DNA of 34,308 bases from Patescibacteria group bacterium. Its GTDB lineage: Bacteria > Patescibacteriota > Patescibacteriia > CAIXNZ01. Positions 14,477-22,117 of this stretch are shown one piece after another. The notes beneath the pieces are model-generated. The model searched no databases. It saw nothing but the letters and a program-made list of their open reading frames with translations, and was not told the origin of the DNA. Location of the stretch: NCBI GenBank assembly GCA_028714455.1, contig JAQTMG010000009.1, forward strand, positions 1-34,308. The letters are read 5' to 3'. A program made the position numbers and the translations under genes. How positions within the stretch are numbered: the stretch's first letter is position 1; the number at the start of each line of letters is the position of its first letter.

Positions 14477-15535
14477 ATGAAAATGAGAATAAAATCTTCC
14501 CCCACAAAGCTTGAGATCGAGAACGCTCGGAACAATGGCCAACTTATGCTTCTGTGGCTAGAAATTTGGCCGAATTGCCATCTGAATTGCAGCTTTTGCT
14601 TCAATCATGGTGGCAGAGCTCCGCAGACCCCAGATTGGTTGACAGTCGATGATTATTATAAAATCATTGACGAGTTCATTGCTCTGGGCGGTAAGTATCT
14701 GGGAATCCCTGGATACGGAGAACCCTTTCATCCTCGCAATCTTAATCTTACGCTCAACATCTTGGAGCATGCCTTGCAAAAAGGTGTTAAGTCCTATGTA
14801 TTTACAACTGCCGATTTAATCAACGAAGACTTGGCACTGCAACTGAAGAAACTTGATGTGACACTGATGATCAAGTTCAACAGCTTTGATGAAGAAATTC
14901 AAGATGGATTGGTCGGCAGCAGGGGTTATACGGCCAGAAGGGCAAAAACCCTGGAACTTTTAATTAAACTTGGTTTTAACAAACCGGAGATTGACGAGGA
15001 GGGTGTTACCACGCGGTTGGCTTTCGTGACCTCAATTGTCCCTGAAAACGGCGAAGAGATTAAAAGAATCTGGGAATATTGTCATCAAAACAATATTTAC
15101 CCAGACATCGACACGATTTTGCCAAAGGGAAGAGGTCGCGATTACACTTGTTCAAGCGCTGAAAAAATCGAAGAGATATTTAAGGCGCTGACCGGACATG
15201 AAGTTAAGTCGCCAACCTACATTGATGGCCATTGCGATCGGACAATGTATGGCCTTTACATCAGCTACAAGGGAGAAATTTTTCCTTGCCTGGGATGTAA
15301 GGGTGAAAACGGTGATAAGGCTTGCATTGGTCACATCAAAAGCGGTCTTACACTTGCCTGGAACTGTACTCTTGAAAAAAAGATCAGGAGTCGCGATTAC
15401 TCCGGCAAATGCACAACCTGCGAGCATTACATTGATGGGAAATGCAACAGCTGCATTGGTCGCTGTTGCACGAAATGCACCGAAGATTGCATCGAGATGG
15501 ATGGATGTTCCTTTTATAAAAAGGCATCTATATAA
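14477..15535 (+). CDS. Radical SAM enzyme with cysteine-rich SPASM-like C-terminus
   Basis: 352 residues. The [4Fe-4S] SAM-binding motif is CHLNCSFC (Cys34, Cys38, Cys41), followed by GIPGYGEP, a variant of the glycine-rich SAM contact. The last 100 residues hold 14 cysteines, including FPCLGC, CTTC, CNSC, RCCTKC and DC..GC, which fits a SPASM/twitch domain with auxiliary iron-sulfur clusters. SPASM enzymes modify peptides or proteins or activate partner enzymes. No precursor peptide gene is seen next to it. AGGAGG lies 9 bases before the ATG, the promoter is full consensus, and a strong terminator follows, so it is a single-gene unit. It faces a TrmB-type regulator. The substrate is unknown. 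Confidence 0.88.
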   Translation: MKMRIKSSPTKLEIENARNNGQLMLLWLEIWPNCHLNCSFCFNHGGRAPQTPDWLTVDDYYKIIDEFIALGGKYLGIPGYGEPFHPRNLNLTLNILEHALQKGVKSYVFTTADLINEDLALQLKKLDVTLMIKFNSFDEEIQDGLVGSRGYTARRAKTLELLIKLGFNKPEIDEEGVTTRLAFVTSIVPENGEEIKRIWEYCHQNNIYPDIDTILPKGRGRDYTCSSAEKIEEIFKALTGHEVKSPTYIDGHCDRTMYGLYISYKGEIFPCLGCKGENGDKACIGHIKSGLTLAWNCTLEKKIRSRDYSGKCTTCEHYIDGKCNSCIGRCCTKCTEDCIEMDGCSFYKKASI

Positions 15536-15549
15536 AATAAATTTATAAA

Positions 15550-15581
15550 ACAGCCCTGAAACTTCAGGGCTGTCTTTTTTT
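15550..15581 (+). terminator. Radical SAM gene terminator
   Basis: ACAGCCCTGA (15550-15559) pairs perfectly with TCAGGGCTGT (15564-15573), loop AACT, then CTTTTTTT. Confidence 0.92.
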
Positions 15582-15594
15582 ATACTTTTTTAAA

Positions 15595-16179
15595 TTAAGA
15601 TTTTTTTTCTAGAAATTTTTTCAATTCATTTAATGCTTTTCTTCTCATGCTAATCTGATTCTTTTCTTCCCGGGTCATTTCGGCAAATGTTTTAGTGAAG
15701 CCATTTGGTTTAAAGATCGGGTCCCAGCCAAAGTCTGTTTCTCCAGTCGGTTTTGTTATTTCACCATCCAAATCGCCTTCAAAGAAATGAATATTTTTAG
15801 AATTTTTTGCGTAACCAATAATAGTTTTGGCCTGCGCCTTGAAATTGCCAAATTTTTCCGCGATTTGCCATAAACCGTTATTTCCAAGTTTCTTTAAAAA
15901 CCATTTTATTAGCGGACCCGGCAATCCATTGAGGCAATTAAAATATAAAGAAGTATCTTCAACAATAAATTGGCCTTTTTCGTGCTTGAGAGCTTCGAGC
16001 AGTTTAGCCTCCACAACCTTTTTGGCATCTACTTCTTGAATCTCGGGCAAGTCAATATTTTTTTGCTTGACTTCCGGAAGTATTGATTGTACTTCTCTTA
16101 GTTTTTTCTCATTGCCGGTAATAAAATAAATGCCTGGCTTTTTTGCTTTTCGTTCTGGCGAATTAATATTTTTTTTCAT
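15595..16179 (-). CDS. RdgB/HAM1-type purine NTP pyrophosphatase
   Basis: 194 residues. It matches the Ham1/RdgB fold: nucleotide-binding TGNEKKLREV near residue 21, the acidic VEDTSLYFNCLNGLPGPLIK segment, GWDPIFKPNGFTKTFAEM, and MRRKAL near the end in place of the more common SHRxxA. The family removes ITP, XTP and their deoxy forms by cutting to monophosphate and pyrophosphate, protecting DNA from base analogues. The sequence looks closer to the archaeal/eukaryotic style than to E. coli RdgB. A 12-residue Lys-rich N-terminal extension may mean a later start. It lies 15 bases after the membrane-protein gene, likely as one operon. Confidence 0.88.
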   Translation of the reverse strand: MKKNINSPERKAKKPGIYFITGNEKKLREVQSILPEVKQKNIDLPEIQEVDAKKVVEAKLLEALKHEKGQFIVEDTSLYFNCLNGLPGPLIKWFLKKLGNNGLWQIAEKFGNFKAQAKTIIGYAKNSKNIHFFEGDLDGEITKPTGETDFGWDPIFKPNGFTKTFAEMTREEKNQISMRRKALNELKKFLEKKS

Positions 16180-16194
16180 AAAACATTTTCAAAA

Positions 16195-16680
16195 TTAATA
16201 GATTCCTAACGCCGGTAAAATTCCCAGAAATAATAATATGGCAATAAAAAATAAATCTTTGGCCAATCTCGATTTAATTCTTGCTTTATCCTGCGAAATT
16301 TCAACAGAAGAATATAATAAAGCACTGACTATATTACAAGCATAGAAAATTAAACTTATATTTTTTCCCACAGAGATAGATAAAAATATACCGACTACAT
16401 TTAATAGAAAACTATAAGCTATTATAAAGGTTATATAACCATATCTATCCCAGATTTCTGCCTTATTTGTGTAAGCTAACTTTGCCCTAGCGAAGATTGA
16501 GGTCATAAATAATGGTATGGCCGTTGTTAGCTGAAGAGACAATAGAATATTATTTTTTAATAAAATCGGATTTATGGCAACTATAAAAGTAAAAAGTGTA
16601 AAACATATTCCCAAGAGACAAAGATTAATATTTAATCTTGATCCTGACTTTGTAATTTTAAATTCCGTGTTATTTAACAT
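16195..16680 (-). CDS. Hypothetical multi-pass membrane protein
   Basis: 161 residues with about four or five hydrophobic helices: roughly 18-38, 43-63, 80-101, 107-127 and 142-160. Short charged loops lie between (RAKLAYTNKAEIWDRYG; EISQDKARIKSRLAKD). I see no catalytic motif and do not recognise a family. The gene is richer in A and T than its neighbours. It probably forms an operon with the RdgB-like gene 15 bases downstream. It lies next to a tRNA-Pro and repeat sequence, which is compatible with acquired DNA but does not show it. Confidence 0.65.
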   Translation of the reverse strand: MLNNTEFKITKSGSRLNINLCLLGICFTLFTFIVAINPILLKNNILLSLQLTTAIPLFMTSIFARAKLAYTNKAEIWDRYGYITFIIAYSFLLNVVGIFLSISVGKNISLIFYACNIVSALLYSSVEISQDKARIKSRLAKDLFFIAILLFLGILPALGIY

Positions 16681-16732
16681 AAGAATATGACTAACAGTTA
16701 GATTTATTAAAATATTATCTATCTTTGGTGGA

Positions 16733-16794
16733 AACCCACGACCTCCCGCCTACATCCTTCGACAGACTCAGGATTTCGGCGGGCAGGCATGCAC
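16733..16794. repeat. tRNA-Pro(GGG) fragment interrupted by a hairpin insert
   Basis: AACCCACGACCTC (16733-16745) and ATGCAC (16789-16794) together match 19 consecutive bases of tRNA-Pro(GGG) (16828-16846), but a 43-base insert separates them. The insert can fold with CCCGCC/GGCGGG and ATCCT/AGGAT and contains CCTTCGACAGACTCAGG, a motif type often seen in bacterial repeats. Confidence 0.55.
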
Positions 16795-16809
16795 TATAAA
16801 AATGTTAAG

Positions 16810-16882
16810 TCGGGCTAGTGGGACTTGAACCCACGACCTCATGCACCCCATGCATGCGCGCTACCAGCTGCGCTATAGCCCG
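16810..16882 (-). tRNA. tRNA-Pro(GGG)
   Basis: 73-base cloverleaf: acceptor stem CGGGCTA/TAGCCCG with C1-G72 and A73; D arm GCGC-AGCTGGTA-GCGC; anticodon stem CATGC/GCATG with loop ATGGGGT, giving anticodon GGG with G37; T arm GTGGG-TTCAAGT-CCCAC. It reads CCC and CCT codons. CCA is not encoded. Its acceptor, D and T regions are very similar to tRNA-Pro(CGG) at 11830, so the two probably arose by duplication. Confidence 0.96.
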
Positions 16883-17026
16883 TTCTTTTTAAGTTTAGAT
16901 TATAAAGCTCTTTTTTTCAACCCAGTCAAGGCATGACAGCTATGAAAAAAATAATCTATATGTATTTATTAAATTTTAAAACTACGAACGCATTAAAAGC
17001 TCCCTGGGGTTTGGGGGCGCAACTAA

Positions 17027-17146
17027 GCCCCTCGACTTCGCTCGGGGCGGGCTCTATGAAAATTAAGAATAATACTTTTTGCCTGCCCCGCACAAAAGAG
17101 CGTAGCGAATTTTGGCGTGGGGGTTCTTTTTGGTTACAAAAAGAAC
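17027..17146. repeat. Block of three hairpin repeats
   Basis: The 16883-17277 gap contains no convincing gene. It holds GCCCC/GGGGC around TCGACTTCGCTC (17027-17048), an imperfect long hairpin (about 17086-17122), and a perfect 10-bp hairpin GTTCTTTTTG/CAAAAAGAAC (17123-17146). A 95-codon frame across it reads mostly through these repeats and is not accepted as a gene. Confidence 0.55.
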
Positions 17147-17239
17147 AGAAGAATCATCACGAACTATTATTCAGAAAATTGAATATTATTTTCTCAAAAC
17201 GATCCAATCCCGTATCTTAACTTATATATCCAGCTAAAT

Positions 17240-17268
17240 AAAAAGATCCCGCGCCGCGGGACCTTTTT
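17240..17268. terminator. Terminator of the DUF5679-like gene, bidirectional
   Basis: TCCCGC/GCGGGA with loop GCC is flanked, after one mismatch, by AAAAAG and CTTTTT. It lies 9 bases beyond the stop codon of the minus-strand gene and also ends with T on the plus strand. Confidence 0.85.
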
Positions 17269-17277
17269 ATAAGAGTC

Positions 17278-17424
17278 CTATTTTGACGCACCGATTTTAA
17301 ACATCTTTGTTCCGCAGGCAGGGCATTTTCCTGTCACGGCTGGTCTGCCGTTTTTCATTTTAATTTCCTGGGCGTCACTCATTTCTTTTTTAGCTTTACA
17401 TTTTACACAATAGCCTTCTGGCAT
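17278..17424 (-). CDS. DUF5679-type small zinc-ribbon protein
   Basis: 48 residues beginning MPEGYCVKCKAKKEM, with a second cysteine pair in GKCPACGTKMFKIG. The two CxxC pairs (Cys6/Cys9 and Cys34/Cys37) form a rubredoxin- or ribbon-like zinc site. Between them is a conserved-looking KMKNGRPA segment. The pattern matches small proteins of the DUF5679 type that I recall as common in candidate-phyla genomes, where their role is unknown. It lies two genes away from another zinc-ribbon protein (L28) and has its own promoter and terminator. Confidence 0.82.
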   Translation of the reverse strand: MPEGYCVKCKAKKEMSDAQEIKMKNGRPAVTGKCPACGTKMFKIGASK

Positions 17425-17465
17425 AGTAATGGAGTTATTATTTAATTATTGTAAATTGTTCTCTA

Positions 17466-17494
17466 ATTATACAGAAAACAGGCCGAAAAGTAAA
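17466..17494 (-). promoter_or_regulatory. Promoter of the DUF5679-like gene
   Basis: On the minus strand, TTTACT (17494-17489), a 17-bp spacer and TATAAT (17471-17466). The leader would be about 35 nt. Confidence 0.6.
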
Positions 17495-17501
17495 GGTTTG
17501 G

Positions 17502-17675
17502 TTATTTTATCTTATATTTGGTCTTGAGACAGCTGGTGCAGATTCTCACTCTTTTGCCGTCAATCTTTTTGTTCTGCAGATTGATATGCCTCCATTTCTT
17601 ATTTTGTATATTCGAATGGCTTCGATTAGCGCCCATCTTTGGTCCGCGGCCGCATATTTCACAAACTTTTGACAT
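17502..17675 (-). CDS. rpmB: 50S ribosomal protein L28
   Basis: 57 residues. The typical L28 start is present: KVCEICGRGPKMGANRSHSN, then NLQNKKIDGKRVRICTSCLK. All four zinc cysteines (Cys5, Cys8, Cys46, Cys49) are present, so this is the zinc-binding (C+) form. L28 binds 23S rRNA near the E site of the large subunit. It is a single gene on the minus strand with a weak upstream TATTAT whose position would place the transcription start at or next to the ATG. It lies between the DUF5679-like gene and a divergent M50 protease. Confidence 0.95.
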   Translation of the reverse strand: MSKVCEICGRGPKMGANRSHSNIQNKKWRHINLQNKKIDGKRVRICTSCLKTKYKIK

Positions 17676-17682
17676 AGATGCT

Positions 17683-17688
17683 ATAATA
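17683..17688 (-). promoter_or_regulatory. Possible -10 box of rpmB
   Basis: TATTAT on the minus strand ends 8 bases before the rpmB ATG. No good -35 box is seen, so this is a weak call, but it would give a leaderless mRNA. Confidence 0.35.
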
Positions 17689-17706
17689 TTATTTGGTTAA
17701 CTTAAT

Positions 17707-17764
17707 CACGAATTTTTTTTCACCAATAGCACGAATTTGTGTAATTAGTGATTATGTATTAGTG
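17707..17764. repeat. Short AT-rich repeat cluster
   Basis: CACGAATTT occurs at 17707-17715 and 17730-17738, and ATTAGTG at 17744-17750 and 17758-17764. It lies in the 147-base gap between rpmB and the M50 gene. No coding potential is evident. Confidence 0.4.
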
Positions 17765-17822
17765 GTTCCTAATTCAATATTAAGTAGTTTAGCAAAAAAT
17801 ATCGAACTAATCAAGTGTCTCT

Positions 17823-18458
17823 ATGAATTCCGAACTTATCATACAACTTATTTTCCTGGTGGCGCTTTTTCTGGCCATGACCATCCATGAGTTTTGCCAT
17901 GCCCTTTCCGCTTATTATTTGGGAGACAAGACAGCTCAATATGCCGGACGCTTGACCCTAAACCCGCTGGCCCACATTGATTTATTCGGAACGATACTTG
18001 TGCCGTTATTTTTGATTTTATCTGGCTCACCCATATTGATCGGCTGGGCCAAGCCAGTGCCGGTAAATTACAATAATTTGAGTAGCCAGAAATGGGGTCC
18101 GGCTATTGTTTCTGTGTTTGGGCCGCTGGCCAACCTGGTTTTCGGCTTATTTAGCGTGGTTTTATTGAAAATAGTCGAGGTTTTTATGGGCCTGGGACCG
18201 AATAATTTGCTTGTTATTTTTCTGACCTACTTAATTTACGTAAATATCGGATTGATGATCTTTAACTTAATCCCGATTCCGCCGCTTGATGGTTCTAAGG
18301 TTTTATTCGGAATTTTGCCTGATAAATATATTAATTTTAAAATGTGGCTGGAAAGATATGGTATTATAATTTTGTTATTTATTTTGCTGTTTTTTCCCGG
18401 CTTACTCTCGGGTATTTATATAGTTATCGATTGGGTTTTTAGGTTATTTAACATATAA
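17823..18458 (+). CDS. M50 family site-2 protease, membrane metalloprotease
   Basis: 211 residues with about five or six membrane helices. The zinc ligands are present: HEFCH (22-26) in the first helix and the third ligand Asp156 in NLIPIPPLDG (148-157). The compact layout without a PDZ domain fits the short M50B group (SpoIVFB/YwhC-like). Such proteases cut transmembrane segments, often in signalling, but no anti-sigma partner lies nearby, so the substrate is unknown. It begins 147 bases from the divergent rpmB. No clear Shine-Dalgarno motif is seen before the ATG. Confidence 0.92.
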   Translation: MNSELIIQLIFLVALFLAMTIHEFCHALSAYYLGDKTAQYAGRLTLNPLAHIDLFGTILVPLFLILSGSPILIGWAKPVPVNYNNLSSQKWGPAIVSVFGPLANLVFGLFSVVLLKIVEVFMGLGPNNLLVIFLTYLIYVNIGLMIFNLIPIPPLDGSKVLFGILPDKYINFKMWLERYGIIILLFILLFFPGLLSGIYIVIDWVFRLFNI

Positions 18459-18460
18459 TC

Positions 18461-18489
18461 TTGACTTTTTTCAGCGAACAATATAGAAT
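18461..18489 (+). promoter_or_regulatory. str operon promoter
   Basis: TTGACT (18461-18466), a 17-bp spacer and TAGAAT (18484-18489). The predicted start near 18496 gives a leader of about 98 nt before rpsL. Confidence 0.75.
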
Positions 18490-18548
18490 ACTAGTACAAA
18501 TAAAGTAATTGTTAATAATTAAATTTTGATGTTTTCAGCCATAGCTCG

Positions 18549-18587
18549 CAGCTGCGAAGCGCAGCTGAAGCACTGACTGATTTTTTT
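18549..18587 (+). promoter_or_regulatory. Leader hairpin before rpsL
   Basis: CAGCTGCG (18549-18556) pairs perfectly with CGCAGCTG (18560-18567) around AAG. Thirteen bases later a run of seven T occurs. It could be a weak attenuator or a protein-binding leader; str operons are autoregulated by S7 in other bacteria. Confidence 0.4.
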
Positions 18588-18593
18588 ATTTTT

Positions 18594-19025
18594 ATGCCGA
18601 CAATTAGCCAATTAGTAAAGAAGGGTCGCAAGATCATAAAACGTAAAACTAAAACTCCAGCGCTGGAGTCTGTTTTTGATACCATCCGAAGAAAAAGAAC
18701 AAAACTGCAAAAAGGCTGTCCGTTCAAACGCGGCGTCTGCGTTAAAGTAACCACTATGACCCCGAAAAAGCCAAACTCTGCGTTGCGCAAAATTGCCAGA
18801 GTTCGCCTTTCCAACGGCATGGAAGTGACCGCTTATATTCCGGGTGAAGGCCACAATTTGCAGGAACATTCAATTGTCATGATTCGCGGCGGCAGGGTTA
18901 AGGACTTGCCAGGCGTTCGTTATCATATAGTCAGAGGTCGCTATGATACGCAAGGCGTGGAAAATAGAAAGCGCGGTCGCTCGCTTTACGGCGTGAAAAG
19001 ACCGAAAGCCGCTGTTAAGAAATAA
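18594..19025 (+). CDS. rpsL: 30S ribosomal protein S12
   Basis: 143 residues, against about 124 in E. coli. The decoding-centre motifs are intact: [13 protein letters not shown] and [10 protein letters not shown]. The extra length is mainly an insert of about 15 residues (26-40, [15 protein letters not shown]) between PALE and the GCPFKRGVC segment. S12 sits at the 30S/50S interface and controls decoding accuracy. It is the first gene of the str operon, 31 bases upstream of rpsG, and its ATG directly follows a T-rich leader without a Shine-Dalgarno motif. Confidence 0.97.
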   Translation: MPTISQLVKKGRKIIKRKTKTPALESVFDTIRRKRTKLQKGCPFKRGVCVKVTTMTPKKPNSALRKIARVRLSNGMEVTAYIPGEGHNLQEHSIVMIRGGRVKDLPGVRYHIVRGRYDTQGVENRKRGRSLYGVKRPKAAVKK

Positions 19026-19056
19026 TTACATCACTTAGAACTTAATTCACATTGTT

Positions 19057-19527
19057 ATGAGAGGTAAAAAAGCTCCAAAAAGGGAAATCAAGCTCGATCC
19101 AAAATTTAAAAATCAGCAGATAGCCAAATTTACTAACTATCTAATGAGAAGAGGCAAGAAATCAACTGCTCAAAAAATAGTTTACGATTGTTTTAATACT
19201 ATTTCGGAAAAAACCAAGCAGGATGCGCTGGAAATTTTTGAACGCGCCGTCAGAAACGTCAGTCCCTCACTAGAAGTCAGGGGTCGCAGAGTTGGTGGTG
19301 CCAACTATCAGATTCCATTTCCGGTTAGGCAGGAGCGCAAATTTGCCTTAGCCTCACGCTGGATTATTGAAGCGGCTAATAAGAGAAAAGGCAAAAAAAT
19401 GGCTGATAAACTCGCCCAAGAATTAATGGACGCGGCGCAGGGAATCGGCGATGCGTTTAAGAAAAAAGAAGACGTCCACAAAATGGCAGACGCCAACCGC
19501 GCCTTTGCTCATTTTGCCAGATATTAA
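19057..19527 (+). CDS. rpsG: 30S ribosomal protein S7
   Basis: 156 residues, the normal bacterial length. Clear family features are the basic N-terminus, MRRGKKSTAQKIVYD, and VRGRRVGGANYQIPFPV. S7 nucleates assembly of the 30S head on the 3' domain of 16S rRNA and, in other bacteria, represses its own operon. It is the second gene of rpsL-rpsG-fusA. A weak AT-rich hairpin with a T run follows its stop. Confidence 0.97.
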   Translation: MRGKKAPKREIKLDPKFKNQQIAKFTNYLMRRGKKSTAQKIVYDCFNTISEKTKQDALEIFERAVRNVSPSLEVRGRRVGGANYQIPFPVRQERKFALASRWIIEAANKRKGKKMADKLAQELMDAAQGIGDAFKKKEDVHKMADANRAFAHFARY

Positions 19528-19539
19528 TTAATAAACACC

Positions 19540-19562
19540 AATTCTTTCTCAAGAATTTTTTT
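19540..19562 (+). terminator. Weak terminator-like hairpin between rpsG and fusA
   Basis: AATTCTT (19540-19546) pairs with AAGAATT (19551-19557), loop TCTC, then five T. The stem has one G-C pair, so it would at most reduce transcription into fusA. Confidence 0.35.
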
Positions 19563-19574
19563 ATTTGAAACACT

Positions 19575-21650
19575 ATGCCCAGAGAATATCCGCTTGATCG
19601 GACAAGAAATATAGGCATCATGGCCCACATCGACGCCGGTAAAACAACAGTGACCGAGCGCGTTTTATTTTACACGGGAAAAAAACATAAGATCGGCGAA
19701 GTTCACGAGGGCGCTGCGGAAATGGATTGGATGGAGCAGGAAAAAGAAAGAGGCATTACTATTACCTCGGCTGCTACGACTTGTTTTTGGAAAAATCAAA
19801 GAATAAATATTATCGATACTCCCGGTCACGTTGATTTCACTGTTGAGGTTGAAAGATCCTTGCGCGTTTTGGACGGCGCCGTGGCGGTTTTTGACGGTTC
19901 GCAAGGCGTAGAACCGCAATCAGAAACAGTTTGGCACCAGGCTTCAAAATATAATGTCCCGCGCGTTGCTTTTGTCAATAAAATGGATAAACTTGGCGCT
20001 GATTTTTATATGAGTTTGACTTCGATTCAGGAACGCCTTTCTCCACACGCCGTGGCTGTCCAATTGCCAATTGGCTCCGAAGATAGTTTTTCAGGCGTTA
20101 TTGATCTTCTCTTAAGAAAAGCCTTTAAATTCTCGGGTGATAACGGTCAGGTTATTGAGGAGATTCCGATCCCAGAAGAGATGAAAGAAAAAGTAGAAAC
20201 ATACAGAAAAATATTAATGGAAACAGTGGCTGCCAACGATGAAGCCATGCTTAATAAATATTTAGCCGGAGAGGAATTAGACATAAATGAAGTTAAAAAA
20301 GTAATCAGAAAAGCCACGATTACCAGCGATTTTCATCCAGTTTTGGCTGGTTCAGCCTTGAAAAACATTGGTGTCCAGCAGGTTTTGGACGCGGTTGTTG
20401 ATTATCTTCCTTCACCGTTGGATATCCCCCCAGTTAAGGGTAAAGAACCAGATACTGGCGCAGAAATTTTAAGAAAGGCCTCTGATGAAGAACCGTTTAC
20501 GGCCCTGGCTTTTAAAATTGCTACTGATCCTTTCGTGGGCAAACTTACTTTTATTAGAATCTATTCGGGGGTTTTAAAATCGGGTTCATATGTTACAAAC
20601 ACAACTAACGGCGAAAGAGAAAGAATCGGCAGAATCGTGCGAATGCATGCCAACCATCGTGAGGATGTGGAAGAAGTATATTCGGGTGAAATCGCTGCCG
20701 CGATTGGTTTAAAAGCCACGGTGACTGGCGATACATTGTGCGATGAAAAACACCCGGTTGTGCTTGAACAGATCGTTTTTCCAGAACCCGTTATCTCGGT
20801 GGCTATTGAGCCGAAGACCAAGGCTGATCAGGAAAAAATGGGCACGGCTTTGCAAAAATTAGCCGAAGAAGATCCGACTTTCAAGATACGCACCGATGAA
20901 GAAACCCTCCAGACGATTATTTCGGGTATGGGAGAATTACATCTGGATATTATCGTTGATCGCATGAAACGAGAATTTAAAGTTGAGGCTAATGTCGGCG
21001 CGCCCCAGGTTGCTTACAAAGAAACAATTAAAGGCACTGCCGAAGCAGAAGGCAAATATATCCGTCAGACGGGCGGACACGGTCAGTATGGCCATTGCTG
21101 GTTAAGGGTTGAGCCGCGTGATCGAGGCGCGGGTTTTGAGTTTGAAGACGATACCAAGGGCGGTTCCATACCTCGAGAATTTATTTCTCCGATACAAAAG
21201 GGCGTTAAAGAAGCGACGACTAAAGGCGTTATCGCCGGTTATCCGGTCGTTGATATCAAAGTTGTTGTTTTTGATGGTTCTTACCATGAGGTAGATTCGT
21301 CAGAAATCGCTTTTCAAATAGCCGGCTCAATGGCTTTTCAAGAGGCAGCCAAAAAAGCCGGTTTAATACTTTTGGAGCCGATGATGAAAGTCGAAGTGGT
21401 TACGCCGGAGCAATTCATGGGAGACGTGATCGGTGATTTGAATTCAAAAAGAGCCCAGATCAATGAGCTGTCAGATCGGAGCAGAATGAAGATCATAAAA
21501 GCGCTGGTGCCGTTGGCGGAAATGTTTGGTTATGTCACGTCTTTGCGCTCATTAACCCAAGGACGAGCGACTTCTACTATGGAATTTGATCACTATGCCC
21601 CGGTTCCGAATAACGTTACCCAGCAAATCATTGAGGGCAAGAAGAAATAA
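19575..21650 (+). CDS. fusA: Elongation factor G
   Basis: 691 residues, standard length. GTPase motifs are complete: AHIDAGKTT (G1), RGITIT (G2), DTPGHVDF (G3), NKMD (G4) and GSALKN (G5). Domains II-V follow, with the domain IV region around [19 protein letters not shown] drives translocation of tRNAs and mRNA on the ribosome with GTP hydrolysis. It is the last gene of the str operon; a new promoter starts only 3 bases after its stop. Confidence 0.98.
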   Translation: MPREYPLDRTRNIGIMAHIDAGKTTVTERVLFYTGKKHKIGEVHEGAAEMDWMEQEKERGITITSAATTCFWKNQRINIIDTPGHVDFTVEVERSLRVLDGAVAVFDGSQGVEPQSETVWHQASKYNVPRVAFVNKMDKLGADFYMSLTSIQERLSPHAVAVQLPIGSEDSFSGVIDLLLRKAFKFSGDNGQVIEEIPIPEEMKEKVETYRKILMETVAANDEAMLNKYLAGEELDINEVKKVIRKATITSDFHPVLAGSALKNIGVQQVLDAVVDYLPSPLDIPPVKGKEPDTGAEILRKASDEEPFTALAFKIATDPFVGKLTFIRIYSGVLKSGSYVTNTTNGERERIGRIVRMHANHREDVEEVYSGEIAAAIGLKATVTGDTLCDEKHPVVLEQIVFPEPVISVAIEPKTKADQEKMGTALQKLAEEDPTFKIRTDEETLQTIISGMGELHLDIIVDRMKREFKVEANVGAPQVAYKETIKGTAEAEGKYIRQTGGHGQYGHCWLRVEPRDRGAGFEFEDDTKGGSIPREFISPIQKGVKEATTKGVIAGYPVVDIKVVVFDGSYHEVDSSEIAFQIAGSMAFQEAAKKAGLILLEPMMKVEVVTPEQFMGDVIGDLNSKRAQINELSDRSRMKIIKALVPLAEMFGYVTSLRSLTQGRATSTMEFDHYAPVPNNVTQQIIEGKKK

Positions 21651-21653
21651 TAT

Positions 21654-21682
21654 TTGACAGGATTCATTATTTTAGCTAGAAT
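21654..21682 (+). promoter_or_regulatory. Promoter of the 102-residue protein gene
   Basis: TTGACA (21654-21659), a 17-bp spacer and TAGAAT (21677-21682). The leader is about 15 nt. It separates this gene and possibly tuf from the str operon. Confidence 0.75.
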
Positions 21683-21703
21683 TAGACATAAGTTTCTAGT
21701 TTT

Positions 21704-22012
21704 ATGAAAAATTTTAAGAAAATACTGGAATTAATTAGCAAGACAGGCGATCGCTTCATATTTGAAGATGAAGACAGGGCATTTGTGGTAATTTCAGCGC
21801 AAGAATATGAAAATTTAGTCATAAAAAATAGCGAGATTAAGGATTTAAGCGAGCAAGAGCTATTGAACAAAATTAATAAAGATATTGCTGTTTGGCGCGA
21901 TTTACAAAAAATGCAAGAAGCCGAGGATAATCTGCCAAATTTGGCTGAAGATAAAGAAAAAATAGAAGAGGAAGATCAATATTATTTTGAACCGTCAGAT
22001 GACGAGGAATAA
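21704..22012 (+). CDS. Uncharacterised acidic 102-residue protein between fusA and tuf
   Basis: A small soluble protein. The N-terminal half (ILELISKTGDRFIFED, AFVVISAQEYENLV) resembles the DNA-binding part of Phd/YefM-type antitoxins in style, with a strand and then a helix, but this is only a loose similarity. The middle has DLSEQELLNKINKDIAVWR, and the C-terminus is very acidic (EEEDQYYFEPSDDEE), probably disordered. No toxin gene lies next to it. It has its own consensus-like promoter within the translation-factor cluster, so it may be a housekeeping gene of this lineage. Confidence 0.65.
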   Translation: MKNFKKILELISKTGDRFIFEDEDRAFVVISAQEYENLVIKNSEIKDLSEQELLNKINKDIAVWRDLQKMQEAEDNLPNLAEDKEKIEEEDQYYFEPSDDEE

Positions 22013-22049
22013 AAAGGTTAAAAGTGGAGAAATTGTTAATTATCCGCAT

Positions 22050-22077
22050 TTGCCAAATCCAGAAATTGTGTTATAAT
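22050..22077 (+). promoter_or_regulatory. tuf promoter
   Basis: TTGCCA (22050-22055), a 16-bp spacer and TATAAT (22072-22077) with extended TGT. The predicted start near 22084 gives a leader of about 85 nt. Confidence 0.7.
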
Positions 22078-22117
22078 TAGCTATACAATTAATTTAATAA
22101 AAAAATTTATATTGGAA

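Noticed and set aside
14248-15594. Search for a RiPP precursor peptide around the radical SAM gene
   Set aside because: No short frame with a ribosome binding site is seen in either flank on either strand.
11646-17150. CRISPR array in the repeat-rich region
   Set aside because: Repeats are few, of different sequence and not regularly spaced, and no cas gene is present.
16933-17220. 95-codon plus-strand frame
   Set aside because: It reads through three hairpin repeats, has no domain or promoter, and its composition is repeat-like.
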